Assembly (NCBI GenBank): GCA_021129835.1
Contig: JAJOKM010000149.1
Span: 1 to 11,379 of the forward strand
Direction of reading: 5' to 3'
From: Thermodesulfovibrionales bacterium
GTDB taxonomy: Bacteria > Nitrospirota > Thermodesulfovibrionia > Thermodesulfovibrionales > Dissulfurispiraceae
DNA: 11,379 nt
The notes beneath the pieces are model-generated. The model saw only the letters and a list, made by a program, of their open reading frames with translations. It was not told where the DNA came from and searched no databases. The position numbers and the translations under genes were made by a program. The stretch's first letter is position 1. The number at the start of each line of letters is the position of its first letter. Shown here in pieces: positions 1 to 6,192 of the stretch.

Positions 1-103
1 CGTTCGCAATGACAGGTGAAGAACAATAGCAAAAAAGGGTATTTACAGAAGAAAATAGGCAAAAGTTTTTTGACAATACCCAGAAACATAGGAGGAGGGC
101 AAA

Positions 104-1225
104 ATGCTAAGCATGACTGAATTAAAGGAGATCGTATCAATGGAAGGAAAGGAAGGTTATTTTGTAAGCCTATATCTTAATGTCGACCCTCTGCTCAACA
201 AAAAAGGCGACTATATAGTGCATCTCAAAAACATGGTAAAAAATGCCGTAGACAGGGTAGACAAGGATGTGCATAAAAAGGTAAAGGACGACATCGAGAG
301 AATTGAAAATTACGCCCTTGCAAACAAGAGGCTCTTTAAAAAAGGACTCGTCCTTTTAAGTTCTAAGGCTAACCTATTCTGGAAAGAATACAACTTTGGC
401 GTGCCTATTAACAACGAACTGATTATAGATAAAACTCCATATACAAAACCCTTACTGGACATTCTTGATACTTATCAAAGGTATGTAGTCTTGCTTGTTG
501 ACAAAGAGTCTGCCAGAATATTCGTTGTTTTTCTTGGAGAGGTTGTGGAATATGGTGAGGTTCATACCCCAGATATACCAGGAAAACATAAAAAAGGAGG
601 CTGGTATGCCTTATCGGAAAAGCAGTATGAAAGACATATAGATCATCATATAAGCCTGCATCTCAAAGATGTGGCAGAAAGACTGGATTCTTTCCTTGGA
701 GGTGAGTATGTTGGAAGGCTGATAATTGGAGGCTCCGATGAAGCTGTTTCTATGGTAAGAGGCATGCTTCATAAGACAACACTTGATAGAATTATTGGAA
801 CTGTAAGGGTAGAGATGTTTGCCAAACCTGAAGAAGTATTAAAGAGGGTAGAGCCTATTGTCTATGATTATGAAAAAAAGAAGGAAAGGGAGACCATCGA
901 GACCCTTATTGTAAAGACGATGAAGAATGACAATGCCATCCTTGGTCTGGATAATGTCCTTAATGCACTGCAAGAGCAAAAGGTAATGAAGCTTGTTTTT
1001 ATAAAAGATTATAAGGCAAATGGATATCTATGCACTTCATGTGACTTTTTGACTACTCAAAAAGTCAATCCATGCCCTTACTGCAAAGGCAATATGGAGA
1101 CCGTTGATTGTATGGTGGATCTGGCTAGTGAAAAGGCAGCCCGGCAAGGCGCATTAATCGAAGTCGCAGCTGAGGATAAGAGATTATTTGATGCAGGGGG
1201 GATAGGGGCGTTTTTGAGATTCTAG
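104..1225 (+). CDS. Bacterial archaeo-eukaryotic release factor family (BaeRF / eRF1-like) protein
   Basis: The protein is 373 aa and built like eRF1/Pelota/Vms1-type factors. An N-terminal alpha/beta region (about 1-120) is followed by an RNase H-like central domain (about 125-240). That domain has the loop 'GKHKKGGWYALSEKQYERH' at 160-178, where GGQ sits in true release factors, and a following histidine-rich helix. The C-terminal part carries a zinc-ribbon cysteine set (C310, C313, C324, C327) and ends in 'GGIGAFLRF', as eRF1 tails do. In the family, relatives are thought to act on stalled ribosomes or peptidyl-tRNA; a role here is inferred. The loop has GGW instead of GGQ, so peptidyl-tRNA hydrolysis by the classical glutamine cannot be assumed. 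The start at 104 is chosen because GGAGGAGG at 91-98 lies at ideal spacing; a second ATG at 113 is less well placed. The gene stands alone and converges on the dksA-like gene with an 11-nt gap and no visible terminator. Confidence 0.8.
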   Translation: MLSMTELKEIVSMEGKEGYFVSLYLNVDPLLNKKGDYIVHLKNMVKNAVDRVDKDVHKKVKDDIERIENYALANKRLFKKGLVLLSSKANLFWKEYNFGVPINNELIIDKTPYTKPLLDILDTYQRYVVLLVDKESARIFVVFLGEVVEYGEVHTPDIPGKHKKGGWYALSEKQYERHIDHHISLHLKDVAERLDSFLGGEYVGRLIIGGSDEAVSMVRGMLHKTTLDRIIGTVRVEMFAKPEEVLKRVEPIVYDYEKKKERETIETLIVKTMKNDNAILGLDNVLNALQEQKVMKLVFIKDYKANGYLCTSCDFLTTQKVNPCPYCKGNMETVDCMVDLASEKAARQGALIEVAAEDKRLFDAGGIGAFLRF

Positions 1226-1236
1226 GGCTGCTTATA

Positions 1237-1635
1237 TCATTCCCTTAGTTTCTCTTCTTCTTCCTGCGCCGTCTTGCACTCGATACACAAGATAGTTACG
1301 GGTCTTGCTTCGAGCCTTTTTATCTTTATTTCTTCACCACAGGCCTCACATGCCCCGTATGTGCCGTTATTTATTCTTTCCACTGCCTGGTCTATTTTCT
1401 TTAGCAGTTGCCTCTCCCTTTCCTTGAGCCTCAGCATAAGGCTTCTGTCAACTTCAGCCGATGCCTGATCTCCCATCTCTGGAGATCCCACTTCATCAGA
1501 TAAGGAACTTAAGGCAGTGCTGGCTTCTGCAAGAAGCACTGCTTTTTCCTCGATTAACTTTTTCTTGATTTCTTGAATCTTTTTCTCTCTCGGAGAGACA
1601 TCTTCGCCTTCCTTCATTTTTCCCTCTTTCCTCAT
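1237..1635 (-). CDS. DksA/TraR family C4-type zinc-finger protein
   Basis: The protein is 132 aa: an N-terminal coiled-coil rich in K/E (about 15-90), then a C4 zinc finger (C96, C99, C117, C120) with the family sequence 'KRLEARPVTILCIECKT'. DksA-type proteins enter the RNA polymerase secondary channel and, with ppGpp, tune transcription initiation. At the coiled-coil tip, D56 and A58 in 'EMGDQAS' align with the E. coli DksA residues D74 and A76; E53 takes the place of D71, so the tip acids are conserved in character. It is shorter than E. coli DksA (151 aa) at the N-terminus, like many DksA/TraR homologues. The outer ATG at 1635 has an 'aagagg' about 9 nt upstream. The internal ATG at 1617 (residue 7) has a stronger 'agaggg' and may be the real start. 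Whether it is a true DksA or a paralogue cannot be decided from the sequence alone. Confidence 0.88.
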   Translation of the reverse strand: MRKEGKMKEGEDVSPREKKIQEIKKKLIEEKAVLLAEASTALSSLSDEVGSPEMGDQASAEVDRSLMLRLKERERQLLKKIDQAVERINNGTYGACEACGEEIKIKRLEARPVTILCIECKTAQEEEEKLRE

Positions 1636-1650
1636 AATTTAAGCCTCTTA

Positions 1651-1787
1651 AAAAGGCTGGATACTCCAAAATTTGTAATAGTTCACCGCTCCATCCTCGT
1701 TCCCCAAGGTTTTGTGGAGTTTTGTATGGCCCGTTCCCAGAACTGGCTATACACCAGCCTTTGTAATCCAGCAATAGTTCAGCGCTA
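1651..1787. repeat. Imperfect direct repeat in the dksA-like upstream region
   Basis: Two related stretches of about 40 nt flank a non-repeated middle. The first (about 1655-1690) runs from 'ggctggatac' to 'ttgtaatagttcaccgct'. The second (about 1744-1786) runs from 'ggctatacac' to 'atagttcagcgct', with an extra 'ccagcaat' inside. Open frames crossing this area on either strand overlap the dksA-like gene, have no recognisable protein family and are taken as chance. It looks like a decayed duplicated intergenic element. Its function is unknown. Confidence 0.4.
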
Positions 1788-1886
1788 TAAATCACTCAAT
1801 TTAAATTGGAAATATGATAACAGAAATAGCAAGAGATAGTCAAGCAGTTTGACAGCTTAAAAACACGGTTCTTCTCCAAAAGTAGT

Positions 1887-1906
1887 AGCTATTCGCGGGA
1901 ATAGCT
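1887..1906. other. Perfect 8-bp inverted repeat (hairpin)
   Basis: 'agctattc' (1887-1894) and 'gaatagct' (1899-1906) are exact reverse complements around the 4-nt loop 'gcgg'. There is no T-run after either arm, so it is not an intrinsic terminator. It sits about 95 nt upstream of the flavoprotein start and could be an operator or a small RNA hairpin. The remainder of 1788-1958 is AT-rich with nothing else recognisable. Confidence 0.5.
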
Positions 1907-1958
1907 CTTTGAAAACGCAACTTTAGTACCCTGTTGCCTTATATGAAAGTATAAGCAT

Positions 1959-1988
1959 TTGAAAGGGCATATCTCTTTCCGGTATAAT
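1959..1988 (+). promoter_or_regulatory. Sigma70-like promoter for the flavoprotein gene
   Basis: TTGAAA (-35, 1959-1964) and a perfect TATAAT (-10, 1983-1988) are 18 nt apart. The spacer contains GAAAG (1961-1965) and its complement CTTTC (1975-1979), a possible operator half-site pair. Transcription would begin around 1995, only about 5 nt before the ATG at 2000. That fits the absence of any Shine-Dalgarno sequence and suggests a near-leaderless mRNA. Confidence 0.6.
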
Positions 1989-1999
1989 TTATACTAAAA

Positions 2000-2581
2000 A
2001 TGAAGATATTGGCATTTCAGGGCAGTCCGAGGATAGAAGGAAATACAGATATCCTGCTAGGAGAGATACTAAATTCAATTGGTAAATCAGGACATGAGAT
2101 TCAATTGTTTAGGCTCAATCTCATGGACATAAAGCCTTGCCAGAACTGTAGTGGGTGCAACAAGACAGGCAGATGCATTATAAACGATGCCATGACCGGG
2201 ATATATGATGCCATCAGGGAGGCAGACAGAATAATTCTTGCCTCTCCTATCTTCTTCTTCGGGCTCACCGCACAGACAAAGGCAATGATTGATAGATGCC
2301 AATCCTTCTGGTATGAAAAATACATCTTAAAGAGACCAATCCCCGCGGGGCATAATGGAAGAAAGGGGCTCCTGCTGTTAGCAGGTGGAATGAAAAAAGG
2401 GATAGGTGGGCAGTGTGCAGAGGCAACAGCCAGGGCATTCTTCAGGACTATAAGCATCCCCGAGCATAAGACGCTGAGTTTCATGGAAATTGATGCCAGA
2501 GGGGCAATACTCAAACATCCAACAGCCTTAAACGAAGCTCATACAGCAGGTAAAGGCTTAATTGATCTGTCAGGGGTGTGA
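2000..2581 (+). CDS. Iron-sulfur flavoprotein-type NAD(P)H-dependent oxidoreductase (flavodoxin fold)
   Basis: The protein is 193 aa with the FMN-binding start of the NAD(P)H-dependent FMN reductase/flavodoxin-like fold: 'FQGSPRIEGNT' at 6-16. The cysteine cluster C47, C50, C53, C59 (CX2CX2CX5C) matches the compact motif by which archaeal and bacterial iron-sulfur flavoproteins bind a [4Fe-4S] cluster. 'ASPIFFFGLTAQTKAMIDRC' (81-100) is the usual FMN-contacting segment. The family forms soluble homodimers or tetramers that pass electrons between ferredoxin-like donors and FMN, often in anaerobes, for O2/H2O2 reduction or unknown acceptors; the substrate here is unknown. It appears to be a single-gene unit. 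The ATG at 2000 has no ribosome binding site but lies just behind a strong promoter. An internal start would cut off the FMN loop, so 2000 is kept. Confidence 0.85.
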   Translation: MKILAFQGSPRIEGNTDILLGEILNSIGKSGHEIQLFRLNLMDIKPCQNCSGCNKTGRCIINDAMTGIYDAIREADRIILASPIFFFGLTAQTKAMIDRCQSFWYEKYILKRPIPAGHNGRKGLLLLAGGMKKGIGGQCAEATARAFFRTISIPEHKTLSFMEIDARGAILKHPTALNEAHTAGKGLIDLSGV

Positions 2582-2628
2582 TAAAGGAACCAGATTTGCA
2601 ACTACTGAGGTTCACGGTTATAAAGGAT

Positions 2629-2698
2629 AGTTATCAGTTATCAGGTGCCAGTTATCAGTTAACGTAAACCGTAAACTGTGAACCGTAAACTGTGAACC
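2629..2698. repeat. Short tandem repeats in the intergenic spacer
   Basis: 'agttatcag' occurs three times (2629-2637, 2636-2644, 2650-2658). It is followed by a 14-bp unit 'aaccgtaaactgtg' repeated 2.3 times (2667-2698). A single 'ggttcacggtt' precedes it near 2610-2620. The same vocabulary (accgtgaac/gttcacggt) recurs near 11086-11172, so this is one copy of a dispersed intergenic repeat family. The spacer carries no other feature and no terminator. Confidence 0.75.
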
Positions 2699-2726
2699 TG
2701 ACAACCTGAGTAATTACATCAAGGCT

Positions 2727-3095
2727 ATGAATATCATTACGAAAGTAGCAGAAGAGAAGATCAGAAGGGCAATAGAAAATGGAGAATTTAATAACTTAAA
2801 AGGCAAAGGCAAGCCTATTATATTTGAAGATGAGACATGGATACCAAAAGAGTTGAGGTCTGCCTACAGGGTTCTTAAAAATGCAGGATGTATTCCCCCT
2901 GAACTGCAACTCAGAAAAGAGATAATCAGCTTGTGGGATTTAATTAGCACAATAGGTGATGACAAAGAGAGGCTGAAGAGACTCAGGGAACTGAATTTTA
3001 AGATATTGAGACTGAATATGCTCCGGAAAAGCCCCCTTAGTATCGAGGACTTTCCTCGCTATGAGCAACAAATTTTCGAAAAAATTATTGGGTAA
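2727..3095 (+). CDS. DUF1992 (DnaJ subfamily C member 28-like) domain protein
   Basis: The protein is 122 aa and made up almost entirely of the DUF1992 domain. It has 'AEEKIRRAIENGEFNNLKGK' (8-27) running into the GKGKP box, then 'PKELRSAYRVLKNAGCIPPE' (40-59) and a charged helical tail. This domain is found alone in bacteria and in eukaryotic DNAJC28; no biochemical role is established, although a chaperone-related function has been guessed from the eukaryotic name. The product looks cytosolic, with no signal peptide or membrane segment. The start at 2727 is the only plausible one because the domain begins at once. The 'aagg' at 2721-2724 is very close to the ATG, so initiation is probably weak. 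It ends 8 nt before the AOR relic and may share its transcript. Confidence 0.85.
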   Translation: MNIITKVAEEKIRRAIENGEFNNLKGKGKPIIFEDETWIPKELRSAYRVLKNAGCIPPELQLRKEIISLWDLISTIGDDKERLKRLRELNFKILRLNMLRKSPLSIEDFPRYEQQIFEKIIG

Positions 3096-3103
3096 GATTA
3101 CGC

Positions 3104-3976
3104 GTGCGATGGCCCCCTCGCTCCAAAGAAATGTCACTAAAATCTCCCACATACCCAACAGGATACACAGGAAAGGGCATCAAGGTAGATTTAACCAAAA
3201 AAGAGATCGCCGTCTTTGATGCACCCGAAGAGCTATACCGCAAATACCTTGGCGGCAGAGGCATTGGTGTAGCAATAATCGCAGATAGGATTACTCACAC
3301 TTATGACTCTGCCGAAATTCCATTAATCTTTGCCACAGGTCCTCTCGTCGGCACACCTTCGCTTACATCGGGAAGGATGTCGGTTATATCTCGTTCGCCA
3401 TTGACAGGGACAGTATTTGACTGCTCTGTCGGTGGTCGATTCGGCACAGAACTAAAAAAGGCAGGTTATGACTATATTGAGATAACAGGTATTTCGGATA
3501 GATGGGTAGCCCTGAATATAGAAAATAGCAGTCTGCAGATCGAGGATGCCTCTAAGTTGTCTGGCAAAAATATATCTGAAGTGGCAACTATTTTTGACAA
3601 GAAGGGCTCATATGCCGCTATCGGTCGGTCTGGTGAAGCTGGGGTGAGATTTGCATCCATTGTCTTTGATGGTCATCATCGCGCTGGCAGAGGAGGCCTT
3701 GGCGCGGTGATGGGTGCAAAGATGCTGAAGGCGATAAGGGTGAAAGGTGATGGAAAAGCGTCGGTTGCTGACCCTGATAGACTTAAAGACGCCCATAAAG
3801 AAATAATGAGGCTTTTGAGGGCGTCACAGGCTATCTTCGGGGAATTCGGCCTCTCTGAGTTCGGCACCGCTGCCCTTGTGGATCTGATCCACGTCAGGAG
3901 GATGGAGCCGACAGAGAATTTCAGAAAGACATTCTTCCCCCATTCCCATAATTACTCCGGTTATAACATAACATAA
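3104..3976 (+). pseudogene. Aldehyde ferredoxin oxidoreductase, truncated to the N-terminal half
   Basis: This 290-codon frame matches the N-terminal half of tungsten AOR-family enzymes, which are about 600 aa and oxidise aldehydes with ferredoxin. Visible family blocks: 'YTGKGIKVDLTKKEI' (21-35), 'YLGGRGIGV' (48-56), 'FATGPLVGTP' (76-85), 'GRMSVISRSPLTGT' (90-103), 'RAGRGGLGAVMGAKMLKAI' (193-211). Homology continues through 'PTENFRK', then a stop falls at 3974-3976. All four cysteines that bind the [4Fe-4S] cluster, and the second half of the tungstopterin site, lie beyond this point in the family and are absent, so the product cannot be active. The end coincides with a join to the aldolase relic (see findings). 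The homology starts near residue 17; ATG 3104 and ATG 3131 are both without a good ribosome binding site. Confidence 0.88.
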
Positions 3977-4320
3977 ATACTATCCTTCTGTCAGAGCCGT
4001 CAGAGCCTTACCGGAGTATCCTGAAAGAGATCATCAATTATGATCCGGTCTGCATAGAAGAGGAGAAGATCGTCCCGCTGGACTGCGAAACACGGACATT
4101 TTTTCATGACATCCCTGTTATCGACGACTTTTCCCTAAAGGCAATAGGAAGGGCGCTTTCGCACAGAAAGGCTGTAATAATAAGAGATAAAGGCATCGTA
4201 ACTTATGGAACCGTAACACCAGAGCAGGCATTTGTCTCATTTAGTTCGGTATGTTTTTCGACATTCGTCAAATATTTTTTTGACACCCTGATGTATCTTA
4301 GGGATTGTTCTGTCAAAAAA
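3967..4320 (+). pseudogene. Class II aldolase/adducin-like gene, N-terminal part (5' truncated, frameshifted)
   Basis: In the frame running through 3967-4393 the translation reads 'NINTILLSEPSEPYRSILKE', then 'CETRTFFHDIP', 'GIVTYGTVTPEQAFVSFSSV' and 'CFSTFVKYFFDTL'. As I recall it, this resembles the N-terminal portion of long (about 400 aa) class II aldolase/adducin-like bacterial proteins. A stop at 3964-3966 closes the frame upstream and there is no usable start codon. The first codons with homology begin at the junction with the AOR relic, so the original 5' end is gone. The frame ends at TAA 4393, but homology moves to another frame at the A6 run 4315-4320. One missing base there would restore 'SVKKMAPNRKF' and link to the C-terminal part. 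Confidence 0.7.
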
Positions 4321-5018
4321 TGGCGCCTAATAGAAAATTTATTGACACCTTTGAGGGCATATCTGAGCTATCGTCCTTCGACCCTCCATCCTTAACACAT
4401 ATGGCAAGGGCACCTCGCAATGAGGATGATGTCATCAAGATTCTTTCGGAGACAGGGAAGGCAGTCGTTAAGCATCGCCTTGTTGATTCATATTTCGGGA
4501 ATATATCTTATGTTTATAGAGATAAGATTTATATAAGTCAGACGGGTAGCTCTATGGATGAACTCCAACATTGCATCGATGCCGTTGCCCTAAACGGATC
4601 CTCTTCAGTGGGCATTACAGCATCTTCTGAACTGTCTGCCCATAAAAATATCTATTATGAGACGGGAGACACCGCTATACTGCATGGGCATCCTAAGTTC
4701 TCCGTTATTATGTCTATGTGCTGTTTTTGGATGGATTGCAGACACTATAAAGACAGAGATAGATGTCATCAGGAGTGCGAAAAAAAGAGATCTATTTCGG
4801 GCATACCAGTCGTCTCTGGTGAGATCGGGACCGGGCCGACCGGGCTGATGCATACCGTTCCCGCAGCAATGAAAGAGGGCTAGGGCGTGATTGTTTATGG
4901 TCATGGCGTATTTACATCGGGACAGAACGACTTTCTAAGACCATTTGAGATGCTTATTGATATAGAGACTACATGCAGAAATGAATATTTCAGATTAGCA
5001 ACATCTCTTTTATCGTAA
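4305..5018 (+). pseudogene. Class II aldolase/adducin-like gene, catalytic C-terminal part (interrupted by TAG)
   Basis: An open frame from ATG 4305 to TAG 4881-4883 (192 codons) holds the zinc-dependent class II aldolase fold. It has 'DSYFGNISY' (61-69), 'ISQTGSS' (77-83), the glutamate of 'SSELSAHKNIY' (E109, matching the catalytic Glu of fuculose-phosphate aldolase), and two zinc histidines in 'HGHP' (127-130). Translation past the TAG continues without a break in family sequence: 'GVIVYGHGVFTSG', supplying the third zinc histidine, then 'DIETTCRNEYF' to TAA 5016-5018. The amber codon therefore removes an essential metal ligand. With the upstream frameshift and the missing start the gene is dead. 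Its tail overlaps the 3' end of the opposite-strand deacetylase gene by 29 nt. The substrate of the intact enzyme is unknown; enzymes with this fold handle sugar phosphates. Confidence 0.8.
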
Positions 5019-5907
5019 CCCTCACGGACTCACCAAGTGCGCTCAGGTCGTAACCGCCCTCGAGCGTAAAGACAACAGGGTTTTCGGAGCACGAAAGGAT
5101 ACTCTGCACAATACTCCTTACGCCCTCCCTGGAAACTCTGATGCCTGACAGGGAGTCTTCCATGCAGATGTCATAGCCGGCAGATACGAGTATGATGTCC
5201 GGAGAAAATTTAGCTACCAGTTGAGGCAATATATCTTGATAAACATAGAGATACTCCTTATTGCCAGCGCCTGCCCGCATTGCTACATTGTAGGTATATC
5301 CTGCCCCTTTTCCCCTTCCCCTTTCGATGTTGCTTCCAGTTCCTGGATAATGCGGGTATTGGTGCGTGCTGAAGAAATAGACGGTATCGTCTTCGTCAAA
5401 TATGTCTTGTGTTCCGTTGCCATGATGGACATCGAAGTCGACGATGAAGACCTTTTTATATCCGATCTTCTGTGCATATCTTGCGCCGATTGCGATATTA
5501 TTGAATATACAAAACCCCATTGCCCTATCGGCCTTTGCATGGTGCCCCGGGGGTCTTACCGCACAGAATGCCATCTCGATCTCTCCTCTTTTGCATCTCT
5601 CCACGGCCTCCATCACCGCACCTGCAGAATGCAGTGATGCCTCAAGGCTACCCTTTGAGAGATAAGTATCGGCGTCTAAGTATCCAGAACCGAGGCTTCT
5701 GACTTTTTCGATATGATTTTTGGTATGGACGAGAGCTATATCACTGTAGTCTGCCTTACGTGGTCCTATATGGATTAGCCTATCCCATAGTTCGGTATTT
5801 TTTAAGGTGTTTAAGATGCTGATTAATCTCTCCTTTGATTCGGGATGATGCAGAGGCATCTCATGCCTCAAGAAGACATCATCGTATATAAATCCCGTAT
5901 TTCGCAT
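4990..5907 (-). CDS. Histone deacetylase family protein (AcuC/acetylpolyamine amidohydrolase-like)
   Basis: This is a zinc hydrolase of the arginase/HDAC fold, about 305 aa and full length for bacterial members. Numbering below counts from the TTG at 5913 (subtract 2 for the ATG start). The catalytic His pair is H124/H125 in 'RPPGHHA'. The substrate-pocket block is 'GFCIFNN' (133-139). Zinc ligands are D161 and H163 in 'DFDVHHGNGTQ' and D248 in 'SAGYD'. The loop 'STHQYPHYPGTG' (182-193) and the transition-state Tyr288 in 'LEGGYD' are intact. Members remove acetyl groups from lysines (AcuC acting on acetyl-CoA synthetase) or from acetylpolyamines; the substrate here cannot be read from sequence. 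The product looks cytosolic. A TTG at 5911-5913 is an alternative start, but the ATG at 5905-5907 is preferred because a -10 box lies only 7 nt upstream of it and no ribosome binding site exists for either. Confidence 0.92.
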   Translation of the reverse strand: MRNTGFIYDDVFLRHEMPLHHPESKERLISILNTLKNTELWDRLIHIGPRKADYSDIALVHTKNHIEKVRSLGSGYLDADTYLSKGSLEASLHSAGAVMEAVERCKRGEIEMAFCAVRPPGHHAKADRAMGFCIFNNIAIGARYAQKIGYKKVFIVDFDVHHGNGTQDIFDEDDTVYFFSTHQYPHYPGTGSNIERGRGKGAGYTYNVAMRAGAGNKEYLYVYQDILPQLVAKFSPDIILVSAGYDICMEDSLSGIRVSREGVRSIVQSILSCSENPVVFTLEGGYDLSALGESVRVTIKEMLLI

Positions 5908-5914
5908 GACCAAA

Positions 5915-5944
5915 AATATACATCAATTTAGATTAGAATTGCAA
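5915..5944 (-). promoter_or_regulatory. Putative promoter of the deacetylase gene
   Basis: On the minus strand TTGCAA (5939-5944) and TATATT (5915-5920) are 18 nt apart. Transcription would start at about 5908, directly at the ATG of the deacetylase, which implies a leaderless mRNA and agrees with the missing Shine-Dalgarno. The region is AT-rich, so a chance match is possible. Confidence 0.4.
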
Positions 5945-5960
5945 AAAAGAGAAATGCAGC

Positions 5961-6192
5961 TATATCGTACCCTATATAATGCCGCTTTGTTTTTACTGCT
6001 GGCTATTGGCGATTGTCCACTTCCGATGAATGGGCCTAAAACAACTTCTTCTTCATAAGTATAAAGTTGAATTAATCTATAAGGAAGTTCTACTGGGGAG
6101 GGCGATGGATGTCCAATCTTACGAGTTGACTCTGCTGGAAATGTCCAAACACTCTCAGCAGGTTCAAGAAATTCTTCTTTGGGAATGGTGTT
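5961..6192 (-). pseudogene. Relic of a DNA (N4-cytosine/N6-adenine) methyltransferase C-terminus
   Basis: On the minus strand the translation reads 'EEFLEPAESVWTFPAES', 'IGHPSPSPVELPYRLIQLYT' and 'EEEVVLGPFIGSGQSPIA'. This is the end of beta-class site-specific DNA methyltransferases, whose SAM motif I is DPFxGSG. Two lesions are visible. The motif aspartate is Gly (codon 6034-6036). An extra A in the A5 run (T5 on the plus strand, 5990-5994) throws the frame; in the next frame homology resumes as 'KRHYIGYDI' and then stops at about 5961. The N-terminal catalytic part with DPPY/SPPY is absent, so this is a fossil about 75 codons long. Its 5' end overlaps the last 10 or so codons of the P-type ATPase in another frame. 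It probably marks a lost restriction-modification or orphan methylase gene. No other open gene is recognised in 5945-6163. Confidence 0.7.

Noticed and set aside
1..20. 'cgttcgcaatgacagg' as the end of a dispersed repeat of the 'ttcgctcgcaatgac' type
   Set aside because: Likely, but the element is cut by the window edge and only about 16 nt remain; a similar 'ttcgcttcgctcacaacgg' at 8481-8500 is also too short to define.
70..98. TTGACA at 70-75 as the -35 box of the BaeRF gene
   Set aside because: At the right distance the sequence is the Shine-Dalgarno GGAGG; no -10 box is present.
1496..1839. Open frames of 88-99 codons on both strands over the dksA-like start and its upstream repeat
   Set aside because: They overlap the well-supported dksA-like gene in other frames, cross the imperfect repeat, and match no family known to me.
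1887..1906. Hairpin as an intrinsic terminator
   Set aside because: No run of T follows on either strand, and it lies upstream of both flanking genes rather than downstream.
2629..2698. CRISPR-like array
   Set aside because: The repeats are 9-14 bp, adjacent or overlapping, without unique spacers of constant length and without cas genes.
4881..4883. TAG read as pyrrolysine or through a recoded genetic code
   Set aside because: The same gene lacks a start and has a frameshift, so simple decay explains it; the BaeRF gene uses TAG as a normal stop.
5221..5702. Plus-strand open frames of 60-138 codons
   Set aside because: They are antisense to the deacetylase gene, whose zinc and catalytic motifs fix the true frame.
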